The notes beneath the pieces are model-generated. The model was not told the DNA's origin. It saw only the letters and a list, made by a program, of their open reading frames with translations, and made no database searches. This document shows positions 1 to 15,179 of a stretch of 64,000 bases of DNA, piece after piece. Position 1 is the first letter of the stretch; the number at the start of each line of letters is the position of its first letter. The position numbers and the translations under genes are program-made. Location of the stretch: positions 1 to 64,000 of the forward strand of contig WHTQ01000007.1 in NCBI GenBank assembly GCA_009377645.1, in the 5' to 3' direction. Origin of the DNA: Micromonosporaceae bacterium. GTDB taxonomy: Bacteria; Actinomycetota; Actinomycetes; Mycobacteriales; Micromonosporaceae.

Positions 1-140
1 GCAAACCCTAGCAAAAACAAAAACTAGACTCGCCAAAAACATAACACTTGGCACACGCTATCCAAAACACCCTGTCGAGTTCTCAAACAACAAACACACA
101 CCACAAACCCACCCAACAAAGGGAAGATCCACGGGGCAAC
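1..140 (-). promoter_or_regulatory. rRNA operon (16S) leader region; 16S gene lies beyond the left edge
   Basis: Reverse complement reads TTGTTTGAGAACTCGACAGGGTG, matching the conserved 'TTTGAGAACTCAACAG' leader motif upstream of actinobacterial 16S genes; AU-rich compared with the rest of the window; no plausible CDS. Confidence 0.75.
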
Positions 141-146
141 TGTAAC

Positions 147-175
147 AGCCTAGCTGACCGGTTTCGCACCGTCAA
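147..175 (-). promoter_or_regulatory. sigma70-type promoter, probable rrn P
   Basis: Minus strand TTGACG (170-175), 17-nt spacer, TAGGCT (147-152), directly upstream of the rrn leader. Confidence 0.75.
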
Positions 176-242
176 CTCCGGGAAGCCCGGTTTGACGTGG
201 ACCGCTCGGCTTGTCCGGTCCAGGCTACCAGACCGACGCTGG

Positions 243-1547
243 CTACTGTAGCACCCGCTCCACCCCGGCCACGGTACGACGCCCCCGCCGCAGCACCAGG
301 AACCTCCCGTGCCGCAGCGCCTCCGCCGGAACCGGCGCGTCCGGGTCGGTGACCCGCTGGTTGTTGACGTACGCCCCGCCCTCGGCCACCGTCCGTCGGG
401 CCTGGTTGCGCCCCGCGACCAGACCGGCCGTGGTGAACAGCTCCGCCACGCTCGGCAGCTCGCCGCCGGGGCCGCCGGGCACCTGCACCAACCCGGCCTC
501 AGTCAGCGCCGCCCGCAGGGTCTCCGCCGCCAGCTCGTCCAACGACCCGCGGCCGAACAGCGCCTGGCTGGCCGCCACCGCTTGCCGGGCCTCCTGCTCA
601 CCGTGCACCAGCCGGGTGACCTCCTCGGCCAGCCGGCGCTGCGCCGCCCGAGCGGCCGGCCGCTGGGCGACCTCCTGCTCCAGCTCCTCGATCTCGGCCC
701 GGTCAAGAAAGGTGAACGTCCGCAACAGCCCCGGCGCCTGCGCATCCTCGACGTTGACGAAGTACTGGTAGAACGCGTACGGGCTGGTCAGCTCCGGGTC
801 AAGCCACAGCCCCCCACCGCCGCTGGACTTACCCAGCTTGCGCCCCTGCCCGTCGGTGATCAGCGGCGTCGCCAGCGCGTGCACGGTCTCGCCGGTGACC
901 CGGCGGACCAGGTCGGTCCCGGCGGTCAGGTTGCCCCACTGGTCGCTCCCGCCGGTCTGCAGCCGGCACCCGTACCGCCGGAACAGCTCCAGGTAGTCCA
1001 TCCCCTGCAGAACCTGGTAGCTGAACTCGGTGTAGCTGATCCCCTCCTCCGACTGGAGCCGGGCGCTAACCGCGTCCTTGGCGAGCATCCGGTTCACCCG
1101 GAAGTGCTTGCCGACATCCCGCAGGAACTCGATCGCGGTCAGCTCCGCGGTCCAGTCCAGGTTGTTGACCATCCGGGCCGCGTACTCGCCGGTGAAGTCG
1201 AGATGCGGCTCGATCTGGGCGCGGATCCGCTCCACCCACTCGGCCACCCGCTCCCGCGAGTGCAGCTGCCGCTCGGCGTCCCGGCCGCTCGGGTCGCCGA
1301 TCAGCCCGGTAGCGCCGCCGACCAGGGCCAGCGGCCGGTGCCCGGCCAGCTGCAGCCGGCGCAGGACGACGATCAGCACCAGATTGCCCACGTGCAGGCT
1401 CGGCGCGGTCGGATCGAAGCCGCCGTAGAAGGTCATCGGCCCGGCGGACAGCTCGACGCGCAGCGCGTCCAGGTCGGTCGAGAGCGCCACCAGCCCGCGC
1501 CACTGCAGGTCGTCCAGCAGATCAGTCACGCGCTGATTGTGCCGCAT
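243..1547 (-). CDS. tyrS: tyrosyl-tRNA synthetase
   Basis: [25 protein letters not shown] (KMSKS-like) and C-terminal S4-like region. Confidence 0.95.
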   Translation of the reverse strand: MRHNQRVTDLLDDLQWRGLVALSTDLDALRVELSAGPMTFYGGFDPTAPSLHVGNLVLIVVLRRLQLAGHRPLALVGGATGLIGDPSGRDAERQLHSRERVAEWVERIRAQIEPHLDFTGEYAARMVNNLDWTAELTAIEFLRDVGKHFRVNRMLAKDAVSARLQSEEGISYTEFSYQVLQGMDYLELFRRYGCRLQTGGSDQWGNLTAGTDLVRRVTGETVHALATPLITDGQGRKLGKSSGGGGLWLDPELTSPYAFYQYFVNVEDAQAPGLLRTFTFLDRAEIEELEQEVAQRPAARAAQRRLAEEVTRLVHGEQEARQAVAASQALFGRGSLDELAAETLRAALTEAGLVQVPGGPGGELPSVAELFTTAGLVAGRNQARRTVAEGGAYVNNQRVTDPDAPVPAEALRHGRFLVLRRGRRTVAGVERVLQ

Positions 1548-1556
1548 CCGGACCGG

Positions 1557-2198
1557 TCACCGCCGCCGGGTTTGCCGCCGGTACGCGGAGACCGTCGGCT
1601 CGCCGGCCAGCCAGAACCGCCACGGAGTGTCGTGCCCGCCAGCCACCCCGACCCGAGGCCCGGAACGGATCCGGCCCTCGGCCGGCACAGCCGGCCCGGC
1701 TGGCACGGCCGACGAGGCCGGCTGGGCCGCCGGGGCCGGCGGGGCGAGCCGCACCAGCCCGCGACCATCCAACAGGTACCCGCCGTTGGCGGAGCCGTCG
1801 ATGCCGAGGGCCTGGGTCAGCCGGGCCGGCCCACGGGCGAGCTCCCGGTCGGAGCCGGCGGCCCGCCGACGCCCTCGGGCGGCGACCAGCCCGTCGACCA
1901 CCTCACCGGCGCGCAGCAGCACCGCCGAAGCCTCCCCTTCCGGTCCACACACCACGTTCGCGCACCAGTGCATCCCGTAGGTGAAGTAGACGTACAGGTG
2001 GCCGGGCGGCCCGAACATCACCGCGTTCCGGGCGGTGCGGCCGCCGTGGGCGTGCGAGGCCGGGTCGGCCCCGACCCCCGCGTACGCCTCCACCTCGGTC
2101 AGCCGGACCGTCACCCCGCCGGCGGTGACCAGGCAACCGAGCAACCCCCGAGCCGCCGGCACCACCGGCCCGCCGAGCAGGGCCGCCAAGTCCACCAC
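1557..2198 (-). CDS. DNA-3-methyladenine glycosylase (AAG/Mpg family)
   Basis: [58 protein letters not shown] start at 2198 just after the argH stop (track ORF 1557-3533 reads through argH in another frame). Confidence 0.88.
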   Translation of the reverse strand: MVDLAALLGGPVVPAARGLLGCLVTAGGVTVRLTEVEAYAGVGADPASHAHGGRTARNAVMFGPPGHLYVYFTYGMHWCANVVCGPEGEASAVLLRAGEVVDGLVAARGRRRAAGSDRELARGPARLTQALGIDGSANGGYLLDGRGLVRLAPPAPAAQPASSAVPAGPAVPAEGRIRSGPRVGVAGGHDTPWRFWLAGEPTVSAYRRQTRRR

Positions 2199-2209
2199 TG
2201 CGGGCCCGC

Positions 2210-3577
<1,368 letters not shown>

Positions 3578-4776
3578 TCACCCGGCCAGCCGGGCGTCCC
3601 GGGCGGTGGACAGCTTGCTGGGCAGCCCCCACAGGGTGACGAAGCCCTTGGCCAGCGACTGGTCGAAGCTGTCCCCGGTGTCGTAGGTAGCCAGCCCGAA
3701 GTCGTACAGCGACGCCTCCGAGCGCCGGCCGGTGACCACCGCCCGGCCCCCGTGCAGCACCAGCCGCACGTCCCCGGACACGTACCGCTGGGTCTGCTCG
3801 ATGAACCCGTCCAGCGCCGCCTTGAGCGGCGAGAACCAGAGCCCGTCGTAGACCAGCTCGCCCCACCGTTGGTCCACGGTCTTCTTGAACCGGGCCAGGT
3901 CCCGCTCGACGGTCACGTTCTCCAGCTCCTGGTGGGCGGTGATCAGCGCGAGCGCGCCCGGCGCCTCGTACACCTCCCGGCTTTTGATCCCGACCAGCCG
4001 GTCCTCCACCAGGTCGATCCGGCCCACCCCGGCCGCGCCGGCCCGCCGGTTCAGGATCGTGATCGCCTCCAGTGGACTGACCGGCGCCCCGTCCACCGCC
4101 ACCGGTGCCCCGGCCTCGAACGTGACCACCAGCTCGTCCGGCTCCCGCGGCGCCGCCGGGTCGGCGGTGTAGGTGTAGAGGTCCTCGATCGGCGCGTTCC
4201 AGATGTCCTCCAGGAACCCGGTCTCCACCGCCCGGCCCCACAGGTTCTGGTCGATCGAGTATGGAGACTTGGCGGTCACGTCGATCGGCAGGTCGTGCCG
4301 CTGGGCGTACGCGATCGCGGCATCCCGGGTCCAGGCATAGTCCCGGGCCGGGGCGACCACGGTCAGGTCCGGTGCCAGCGCCCCGATCCCGACCTCGAAC
4401 CGGACCTGGTCGTTACCCTTGCCGGTGCAGCCGTGCGCCACGATCGTGCCCCCGTGCCGACGGGCCGCCGCCACCAGGTGCCGCACGATCAGCGGCCGGC
4501 TCAGCGCCGAGACCAGTGGGTACCGGTTCAGGTAGAGTGCGTTCGCCCGTAGCGCCGGCAGGCAGAAGTCGGCGGCGAACTCGGCCCGCGCGTCGACCAC
4601 TTCGGACTCCACCGCGCCGCAGGCAAGTGCCCGCTTGCGGATCACCTCGAGGTCCTCGCCGCCCTGGCCCACGTCCACCGCTACCGCCACCACCTCGGCA
4701 CCGGTCCGCTCGGCCAGGTACGGAATGGCCACGGACGTGTCCAGCCCCCCGGAGTACGCGAGGACTACCCGCTCGG

Positions 4777-4780
<4 letters not shown>
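3578..4780 (-). CDS. argG: argininosuccinate synthase
   Basis: [28 protein letters not shown]. Confidence 0.97.
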
Positions 4781-8363
<3,583 letters not shown>

Positions 8364-8367
<4 letters not shown>

Positions 8368-9368
8368 GGGGACATCCCGTCCGCGGACAGGCCGGCGGTC
8401 TCGGGCAGCCCGAGCATCAGGTTGGCGCACTGCACCGCCTGCCCCGCCGCACCCTTGCCGAGGTTGTCCAGCGCGCTGACCACCACGATCCGGCCGGCGC
8501 TGGCGTCCACTGTCGCCTGCAGCAGGCAGCTGTTCGCGCCCAGGGTGGCGGCGGTGTGCGGCCAGGCACCCTCCGGCAGCAGGCGCATGAACGGCTCATC
8601 CCGGTACGCGGAGCCGAGCACCTCCCGCGGCGCGGAGCTGCCGACCGGACGGGCCGTGACGGTGGCCAGGATGCCCCGCGGCAACGGGGCCAGCACCGGC
8701 GTGAACGACAGGCTGGCCGCCCCGGTGGCCTGGATGATCTCGGGCAGGTGCTGGTGCGCCCCGACCTTGTAGGCGGACAGGTCACCGGCCACCTCGCTGG
8801 CCAGCAGGTGCGGCTTCGGCTCCCGGCCGGCGCCGGAGGTGCCGGAGGCGGCGACCACCACCACGTCGTCCGGGTCGGCGGCGCGAGCGGCCAGCAGCGG
8901 CGCCAGCGCCAGCGCGATCGCGGTGGCGTAGCAGCCGGGCACCGCCACCCGGGTGGCGCCGGCGACCCCGGCCCGCTGGCCGGGCAGCTCCGGCAGCCCG
9001 TAGGTCCAGGCGCCCGCGTACGGCCCGCCGTACCACTGCTGCCAGGCCGCCGGGTCGGCCAGCCGGTGGTCGGCGCCTAGGTCGACCACCCGGGTGCCGG
9101 CCGGCAGCGCCGCCGCCAGCGCCCCGGACTCGCCGTGCGGCAGCGCCAGGAACACCAGATCCGCCCCGGCCAGCGCGGCCGGGCCGGTGGCCGCCAGCGG
9201 CAGCTCCCGGTAGGAGGACAGGTGCGGATGGACGGAGCCGACCAGCGCGCCGGCCCGCTGGTGCGCGGTGGCGGCGGCCAGCTCCAGCTCCGGATGCCCG
9301 GCGATCAGGCGCAGCAGCTCGCCACCGGCGTACCCGCTGGCACCGGCCACCGCGACCCGAACTCCCAT
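8364..9368 (-). CDS. argC: N-acetyl-gamma-glutamyl-phosphate reductase
   Basis: [32 protein letters not shown]. Confidence 0.95.
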
Positions 9369-9374
9369 GATCCC

Positions 9375-9415
9375 TCCCGCATGACTATGCAGACGAGGTT
9401 ATCATGATGCGGATG
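9375..9415 (-). promoter_or_regulatory. possible ArgR operator / promoter region upstream of argC
   Basis: Minus strand GCATCATGATAACCTCGTCTGCATAGTCATGCGG, AT-rich with TGCATAGTCATGCG-like dyad, directly upstream of argC. Confidence 0.35.
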
Positions 9416-9428
9416 GGCCGGACCAGGG

Positions 9429-10658
9429 TCAGCCCTTGACGCGTACGCCGGCCTTCCAGACTCCGGTGATCCGGGCCGGATCGGCCAGCACCGACAGGTC
9501 GGCGAGCGGGTCGGCGGCCAGGGTGAGCAGGTCGGCGTCGAAGCCGGGCACCAGCTGGCCGGAGCGCGGGGCCTGCGGGCCCAGCGTGGCCGGCCCGGTG
9601 GCGGTGGCGGCCTCGATCGCCTCCAGCGGCGTGAACCCGCACTCGGCCAGCAGCGGCAGCTCGTGCCCGTTGCGGCCCCAGGAGACCGGCAGGTCGCTGC
9701 CGGACAGCGACAGGTCGGTACCCATCGCGACGGTCACCCCGGCCTCCCGGGCCAGCGCCACCGCGGCGGCGTGCTGGTCGGCGATCGCGGTCAGCTTCTC
9801 CATCGCGTACGGCGGGGCGGCCTTGCTGTCCAGCAGGTCGCGCACGATCGTGCGGGTGGTGACCAGGATCGCGCCGCTCTCCCGCATCGCCGCGGCCGCC
9901 TCCTCGTCCAGGTAGGTGCCGTGCTCGATGGTACGTACGCCGGCAGCCAGCGCGGCCATGATCCCCGGCTTGCCGTGACAGTGGGCCGCCACCACCCGGT
10001 CGGCCAGCCCCGCCACCTCCACGATCGCCCGCAGCTCGGCGTCGGTGAGCTGCTGGTGGATCGGGTGGTCGATCTCGGAGAGGACCCCGCCGGAGGCGCA
10101 GATCTTGATCACCCGGGCGTTCTTGCGCAGCTGCTCCCGGACCGCCCGGGCGCACTCGGCCGGCCCGTCGGCCAGCCGCAGCTCGCCCCCGGCGGCGCCG
10201 AACTCGTGCACCCAGGACAGCGGGTGGCTGTGCAGGTCGCCGTGCCCGCCGGTGGCCGACAGGATGGCGCCGGCGGCGTAGATGTGAGGGCCGGCCACCC
10301 GGCCCTCGTCGACCGCCCGGGCCAGGTGCACGCCGAGCCCACCCACCTCCCGGACGCTGGTGACTCCGGCGTCCAGCGCGGCCCGCAGGTCGGCGGTGGC
10401 CCGGGCCGCCCGCAGCGCGATCGGTTCCAGCGAGAGCCGGGTGAAGTCCAGCGAACGGGTGCCGAGGAAGTGCCCGTGGCACTCCCACAGCCCGGGCATC
10501 ACCGCCGGCGCCCGGATGGTGGTCGCCTCCGGGGTGGCCGGAGCGGTCGGGGCTGGTCCGGCGTAGCTGATGGTCGCGTCGTCGACCACGACGACGGCGT
10601 CCCGGATCGGCTCCCCGCGGCCGGGGACCAGCAGGTCGGTCTCGAAGCGCACAGTCAT
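9429..10658 (-). CDS. amidohydrolase family metal-dependent hydrolase
   Basis: VMPGLWECHGHFLG; HCHGKPGIMAALAAGVRTIEHGTYLD; VAMGTDLS; LVPGFDADLLTL. Confidence 0.88.
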   Translation of the reverse strand: MTVRFETDLLVPGRGEPIRDAVVVVDDATISYAGPAPTAPATPEATTIRAPAVMPGLWECHGHFLGTRSLDFTRLSLEPIALRAARATADLRAALDAGVTSVREVGGLGVHLARAVDEGRVAGPHIYAAGAILSATGGHGDLHSHPLSWVHEFGAAGGELRLADGPAECARAVREQLRKNARVIKICASGGVLSEIDHPIHQQLTDAELRAIVEVAGLADRVVAAHCHGKPGIMAALAAGVRTIEHGTYLDEEAAAAMRESGAILVTTRTIVRDLLDSKAAPPYAMEKLTAIADQHAAAVALAREAGVTVAMGTDLSLSGSDLPVSWGRNGHELPLLAECGFTPLEAIEAATATGPATLGPQAPRSGQLVPGFDADLLTLAADPLADLSVLADPARITGVWKAGVRVKG

Positions 10659-10748
10659 GCGCCCACCCAACCGAACCTCCGGTTCCCGCGCAACCCCGGC
10701 CGGTCCCGTAACCTGAGGCTGCGGACCAGCAGACCAGACGGGGGCAGT

Positions 10749-12191
10749 GTGGAGCAGTCGCAGCAGCGGGCACGCATCGGGGTGGTCGGGCTAGCGGTGA
10801 TGGGCAGCAACCTGGCCCGGAACCTGGCCCGGCACGGCCATCCGGTGGCGGTCTACAACCGCACCCGGGCCCGCACCGACAAGCTGGTCGCCGAGCACGG
10901 CCAAGCGGGCCCGCTGATCCCGGTGGGCAGCCCGGCCGAGCTGGTCGCGGCGCTGCAGCGGCCGCGACGGGTGTTGCTGATGGTGAAGGCCGGTGCCCCC
11001 ACCGACGCGGTGATCGACGAGCTGACGCCGCTGCTGGAGTCCGGGGACGTGCTGGTGGACGGTGGGAACGCCCACTTCGCCGACACCCAGCGGCGGGAGG
11101 CCACGCTGCGGGCGCGCGGTCTGCACTTCGTGGGCACCGGGGTGTCCGGCGGTGAGGAGGGGGCGCTGCACGGGCCGAGCATCATGCCCGGCGGCTCCGC
11201 CGAGGCGTACCGGTCGCTGGCCCCGATGCTGACCGACATCGCGGCGAAGGCCGAGGACGGTGCGCCGTGCGTGACGCACGTCGGGCCGGGCGGCGCCGGC
11301 CACTTCGTGAAGATGGTCCACAACGGCATCGAGTACGCGGACATGCAGCTGATCGCCGAGGCGTACGACCTGCTCCGGCACGCCGCCGGGCTTCCGCCGG
11401 ACCGGATCGCGGCGGTTTTCGCGACCTGGAACGGCGGCCGGCTGCGCTCCTACCTGGTGGAGATCACGGCCGAGCTGCTGTCGCATGTGGACCTCGACAC
11501 CGGGCAGCCGTTCGTGGACGTGGTGCTGGACCAGGCCGAGCAGAAGGGCACCGGCCGGTGGACGGTGCAGACCGCGCTCGAGCTGGGGGTGCCGGTCAGC
11601 GGGATCGCCGAGGCGGTATTCGCCCGGTCGCTGTCCGGCCACGCCGGGCTGCGGGCCGCCGCCCAGAGCCTGCCCGGCCCGGCGGACGGAGCCGCCGCCG
11701 GCGACGGGTTCGCCGACGCCGTGGAGCAGGCGCTGTACGCGTCGAAGATCATCGCGTACGCGCAGGGCTTCCACCAGATCCGGGCCGGCAGCGACGAGTA
11801 CGGCTGGGGCATCGACCTCGGTGCGGTGGCCGGGATCTGGCGGGCCGGCTGCATCATCCGGGCCGACTTCCTGGACCGGATCCGGGCCGCCTTCGACACC
11901 GACCCGGCGCTGCCGAGCCTGCTCACCGCCCCGGCCTTCGCCGAGGCGCTGGGCGCGGCGCAGGACGGCTGGCGGCGGGTCGTGGCCACGGCGGCCCGGC
12001 TCGGCATCCCCGTGCCCGGGTTCGCGGCGGCACTGTCCTACTACGACAGTCTGCGGGCGCGGCGACTGCCGGCCGCCCTGATCCAGGCCCAGCGGGACTA
12101 CTTCGGAGCGCACACCTACCGGCGGGTGGACCGGGACGGGGTGTTTCACACACTGTGGGGCGCGGACCGCACCGAGCAGCCGGCGGAGTGA
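10749..12191 (+). CDS. gnd: 6-phosphogluconate dehydrogenase (NADP-dependent, decarboxylating)
   Basis: IGVVGLAVMGSNLARNLARHGHPVAVYNRT; GTGVSGGEEGALHGPSIMPGG; HNGIEYADMQLIAEAYDL; GTG start at 10749. Confidence 0.96.
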   Translation: MEQSQQRARIGVVGLAVMGSNLARNLARHGHPVAVYNRTRARTDKLVAEHGQAGPLIPVGSPAELVAALQRPRRVLLMVKAGAPTDAVIDELTPLLESGDVLVDGGNAHFADTQRREATLRARGLHFVGTGVSGGEEGALHGPSIMPGGSAEAYRSLAPMLTDIAAKAEDGAPCVTHVGPGGAGHFVKMVHNGIEYADMQLIAEAYDLLRHAAGLPPDRIAAVFATWNGGRLRSYLVEITAELLSHVDLDTGQPFVDVVLDQAEQKGTGRWTVQTALELGVPVSGIAEAVFARSLSGHAGLRAAAQSLPGPADGAAAGDGFADAVEQALYASKIIAYAQGFHQIRAGSDEYGWGIDLGAVAGIWRAGCIIRADFLDRIRAAFDTDPALPSLLTAPAFAEALGAAQDGWRRVVATAARLGIPVPGFAAALSYYDSLRARRLPAALIQAQRDYFGAHTYRRVDRDGVFHTLWGADRTEQPAE

Positions 12192-12231
12192 GGCGCCGCA
12201 CGCCGCCCCGGGACGGGTGGTGCTGTCCACC

Positions 12232-12271
12232 GACATACCACACAGGTATCGCGATACCTGTGTGGTATGTC
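12232..12271. repeat. perfect 40-bp palindrome, candidate double-dyad operator
   Basis: GACATACCACACAGGTATCG|CGATACCTGTGTGGTATGTC, 20-bp arms with no mismatch; each half contains ATACC-N5-GGTAT. Confidence 0.9.
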
Positions 12272-12316
12272 CGGGACGCATTACGGCCCATCCCGCCGGG
12301 GTGACAGACTCGGCTG

Positions 12317-12970
12317 GTGAGCGACTCCGGGCAGCGGCTGCACGCGATCGCGGTGGAGCTGGCGGCGATGGCGCAGAACGGGCTCAACTACGCCACCGAC
12401 CGGTACGACCTGGACCGCTACCAGCGGCTGCAGGGCGCCGCCGCGGACATCCTGGGAGTGCTCGGCGACTGCGACGCCGGCGAGCTGCGCAGCGCGCTGG
12501 CGGCCGAGCGCGGCCACGCCACCCCGAAAGTGGACGTACGCGGTGCGCTGTTCGACCAGACCGGGCGGGTGCTTCTGGTACGCGAGCGCAGCGACGGCGG
12601 GTGGACCCTGCCCGGCGGCTGGGCCGACGCGCTGGACTCGCCGGCGGTCGCGGTGGAGCGGGAGTTCGCCGAGGAGGCCGGCTTGGCGGTCCGGGCCACC
12701 CGGCTGGTAGCGGTGCACGACGGCTCCCGGCGCAACGGCCACGGCGCCACCCCGTGGCACATCTACAAGCTGTTCTTCGAGGTACGGCGGCGCGACGGCT
12801 CCGACCCGGACGCCGAACCGGTGGCCGGACTGGACGGCGAGACCACCGACGTCGGCTTCTTCGCGCTGGACCGGCTGCCGGCGCTGTCGAGCCGCCGCTG
12901 CACCGCCGAGCAGCTGCGGCTGCTGGCGGCCCACCACGCCGACCCGCAGCTGCCGGTCAGCTTCGACTAA
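12317..12970 (+). CDS. NUDIX hydrolase with N-terminal Nudix_N-like domain
   Basis: Nudix box GGWADALDSPAVAVEREFAEEAGL; N-terminal region MSDSGQRLHAIAVELAAMAQNGLNYATDRYDLDRYQRL. Confidence 0.9.
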   Translation: MSDSGQRLHAIAVELAAMAQNGLNYATDRYDLDRYQRLQGAAADILGVLGDCDAGELRSALAAERGHATPKVDVRGALFDQTGRVLLVRERSDGGWTLPGGWADALDSPAVAVEREFAEEAGLAVRATRLVAVHDGSRRNGHGATPWHIYKLFFEVRRRDGSDPDAEPVAGLDGETTDVGFFALDRLPALSSRRCTAEQLRLLAAHHADPQLPVSFD

Positions 12971-13875
12971 CCGTCCGCCGCGGCGCCGCCGGCCGGCTCG
13001 TCGCCGCCGCCCGGCGTGGCCGGGGTCCCGTGCCGGCGCCGGCGGGCGGTCCAGATCCCGACCGCGGCCAGCGCTCCCACCAGGGTCGCGGTGACCACCA
13101 GCCCCGCCAGGCCGCCGCCCGCGCCGCCCGGTTCGTCGGTGGTACGGGCGGCCGGGTCACCCGGCAGCGCGGGTGCGGCGGTGCCGCCGCCGGTCGGGGT
13201 CGGGCCGGTCGCACCCGGCGAGGGCGGGCCGCTCGACCCACCGGCGGACGGCCCACCAGCCGGCGACCGGTCCTGCGGCCGCTCATCCCCGCCCGCGGAC
13301 GGGTCCCGGTCGGCCGGAACGTCACCGCCGCCCGCCGGCGAGTCCGCATCGCCCGGCTCATCCCCGGGTGGGTCGCGGTCCGGCGGGTCGTCGTCCGGCG
13401 GGTCGTCGTCCGCCGGGGGCGGTGGGGCGGGTGGCGCCGGTGGCGGCACGCCGGGCGGGTCGGCGGCGCCGAACGCCCAGCCCTCCACCGTGCCCGGCGT
13501 CGGGTCGAAGCTGCCGGCCCCCCGGGAGCTGAACTGCCAGGAGCCGCCCCGCTCGGCGTGCCAGTAGGACCAGTAGGCGTCCTGCGGGGCGCCGTTGCAC
13601 GGGTTGGGCAGCCCATCGATCTGGCAGACCAGCCCGGGCTGGCGGGGCACGAACGCGTACCCGAAGCCGGCACCGGTCAGGGCGGCCAGGCCGGTGGCGG
13701 GGTCGCCGGGTGCGCAGCGCACGGCGACCCCGCCACCGAGCCCGGCGAAGTCCACTACCACGGTCACACCCCGGGCGTCCGGGCAGGCCGCGGCGGCGGC
13801 CGGCGAGGCCGGCGCCGCCACGGCCAGCCCGGCTCCCAGCACCGCCACCGCGGCCAGTCGCGCGATCCGGTTCAT
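12967..13875 (-). CDS. secreted, membrane-anchored protein with DUF4430/transcobalamin beta-like domain (resembles actinobacterial SCO2322-type proteins)
   Basis: Signal peptide; VTVVVDFAGLGGGVAVRC...QPGLVCQIDGLPNPC...DAYWSYWHAERGGSWQFSSRGAG...GTVEGWAFG; Pro/Asp-rich linker; C-terminal TM followed by RRRR. Confidence 0.7.
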   Translation of the reverse strand: MNRIARLAAVAVLGAGLAVAAPASPAAAAACPDARGVTVVVDFAGLGGGVAVRCAPGDPATGLAALTGAGFGYAFVPRQPGLVCQIDGLPNPCNGAPQDAYWSYWHAERGGSWQFSSRGAGSFDPTPGTVEGWAFGAADPPGVPPPAPPAPPPPADDDPPDDDPPDRDPPGDEPGDADSPAGGGDVPADRDPSAGGDERPQDRSPAGGPSAGGSSGPPSPGATGPTPTGGGTAAPALPGDPAARTTDEPGGAGGGLAGLVVTATLVGALAAVGIWTARRRRHGTPATPGGGDEPAGGAAADG

Positions 13876-13889
13876 GGCAGCGCCCCGGG

Positions 13890-15107
13890 TCAGCCCGCTG
13901 CCGGTCCGGAGTCGCGCCGGCGCAGCCGGGTGCCCCAGATTGCCAGCCCGCCGGCCCCGGCCAGGGCGGCGCCGCCGCCGGCCAGCAGCAGCACCGGGCT
14001 ACCGGTCACTGGCAGCTCCCCGCCCTTGCCGCCCGGCGCCGGGGCGGCAGACCCGGTCGGCGTCGGAGTGGGGGTCGTCTCGCACCGCAGCGACGGCGCC
14101 TCAGACTGCGCGCCGGTGCCGTCCAGCTCACCCATCGCCACCCCGGTCATCCCGAGGATCGCCTGGGCCGTAGCCAGCTCCACGTTGGCGGTCGGGTCGA
14201 ACCCGGTGTCGTCCAGCGCGACCGCCCCGCGCTGCTCCTCCGGGCCGTCGCAACCGACCTGCAGGCTCTGCAGGAAGCTGACCGCCGCGTCCGCCGGCGC
14301 GTCCCGGCCGGCCGCCCGCAGCGCCTGCCCCGCCAGCCCGGTGCTGTTCGCGTTCGCCCCCAAGCCGGCGCCAGTGAAGCCACCGCCGGGCTGCTGCTGG
14401 CCGGCCAGCCAGTCAAGTGCCGCGGCCGGGTCCGCTCCGGCCGCCAGCAACGCCTGCACCACCATCGCGGTGGCGTCCACGTCGCTGCTGCAGCTCTCCT
14501 GCCCGAACTGCTCCGGGAAGCCGCCGCCCGGACATTGCTCGGCCAGCAGGAAGTCCACCGCCTCCGCCGGCGCACCGGTCGGGGTTCGGACCAGCGCGAG
14601 GACCGCGAACGACTGGGTGAACGCGTTGCTGAAGTCGCCGAACTCGGACTGGTCGCGGAACCGACCGTCCTCGTCCTGCAACGCCAGCAGCCGGGCCGGC
14701 AGGTCCACTCCGCCGAACGAGGTCGGGTCCAGGCCCTGCACCTGGGCGGCGAGCGCGAGCTTGGCGTGCGCACCGGCGTAGATCTCGACCTCGCCGTCGC
14801 CGACGTAGCCGGGCAGCACCTCCGGGGTGGCCAGCCAGGTCATCGCGTTCCCGGCCTGGTCGCCGGCCACCCCGGTGGCGGCGAAGGCGAGCACCGCGTC
14901 GATGGTCAGGCCGGCCGAGGGGCCGAACTCAGTCTCCACGAACGTGCCGTCCACCAGCTGGTCGGCCAGCCAGCCGGCGGCGGCCGGAGCCGACTCCTCG
15001 GTGGTGGACGCGGCCTGCGCCGGTGCGCCGGCTAGCCCGATCATGACGGCCGCGCCGAGCCCGGCCAGCGCGGCAGCCAGCCGGTGACGACGGTTACGCA
15101 TCTGCAT
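13890..15107 (-). CDS. LPVTG-anchored prenyltransferase/squalene-oxidase-repeat (alpha6/alpha6 barrel) surface protein
   Basis: Signal peptide MQMRNRRHRLAAALAGLGAAVMIGLAGAPAQAA; repeats such as [35 protein letters not shown] and GFPEQFGQ; C-terminal LPVTGS-TM-RLRRR sortase-like signal. Confidence 0.8.
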   Translation of the reverse strand: MQMRNRRHRLAAALAGLGAAVMIGLAGAPAQAASTTEESAPAAAGWLADQLVDGTFVETEFGPSAGLTIDAVLAFAATGVAGDQAGNAMTWLATPEVLPGYVGDGEVEIYAGAHAKLALAAQVQGLDPTSFGGVDLPARLLALQDEDGRFRDQSEFGDFSNAFTQSFAVLALVRTPTGAPAEAVDFLLAEQCPGGGFPEQFGQESCSSDVDATAMVVQALLAAGADPAAALDWLAGQQQPGGGFTGAGLGANANSTGLAGQALRAAGRDAPADAAVSFLQSLQVGCDGPEEQRGAVALDDTGFDPTANVELATAQAILGMTGVAMGELDGTGAQSEAPSLRCETTPTPTPTGSAAPAPGGKGGELPVTGSPVLLLAGGGAALAGAGGLAIWGTRLRRRDSGPAAG

Positions 15108-15179
15108 GGAACAACCTTTCGGTGCGGGCCTCTGGGCTTGGGACCCGGCACCGGGTGCTTCACCGCACCGCGGGAGGCG

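Noticed and set aside
48-251. 67-aa ORF at the left edge
   Set aside because: Lies over the rrn leader and promoter on the other strand; no homology-like features.
12232-12271. Rho-independent terminator of gnd
   Set aside because: Perfect zero-loop dyad without U-tract and with nested dyads fits an operator better; not excluded experimentally.
13300-13480. Independent tandem repeat (GTCGTCCGGCGG / Pro-Asp-rich)
   Set aside because: Explained as the low-complexity PPDDDPPDRDPP linker of the surface protein.
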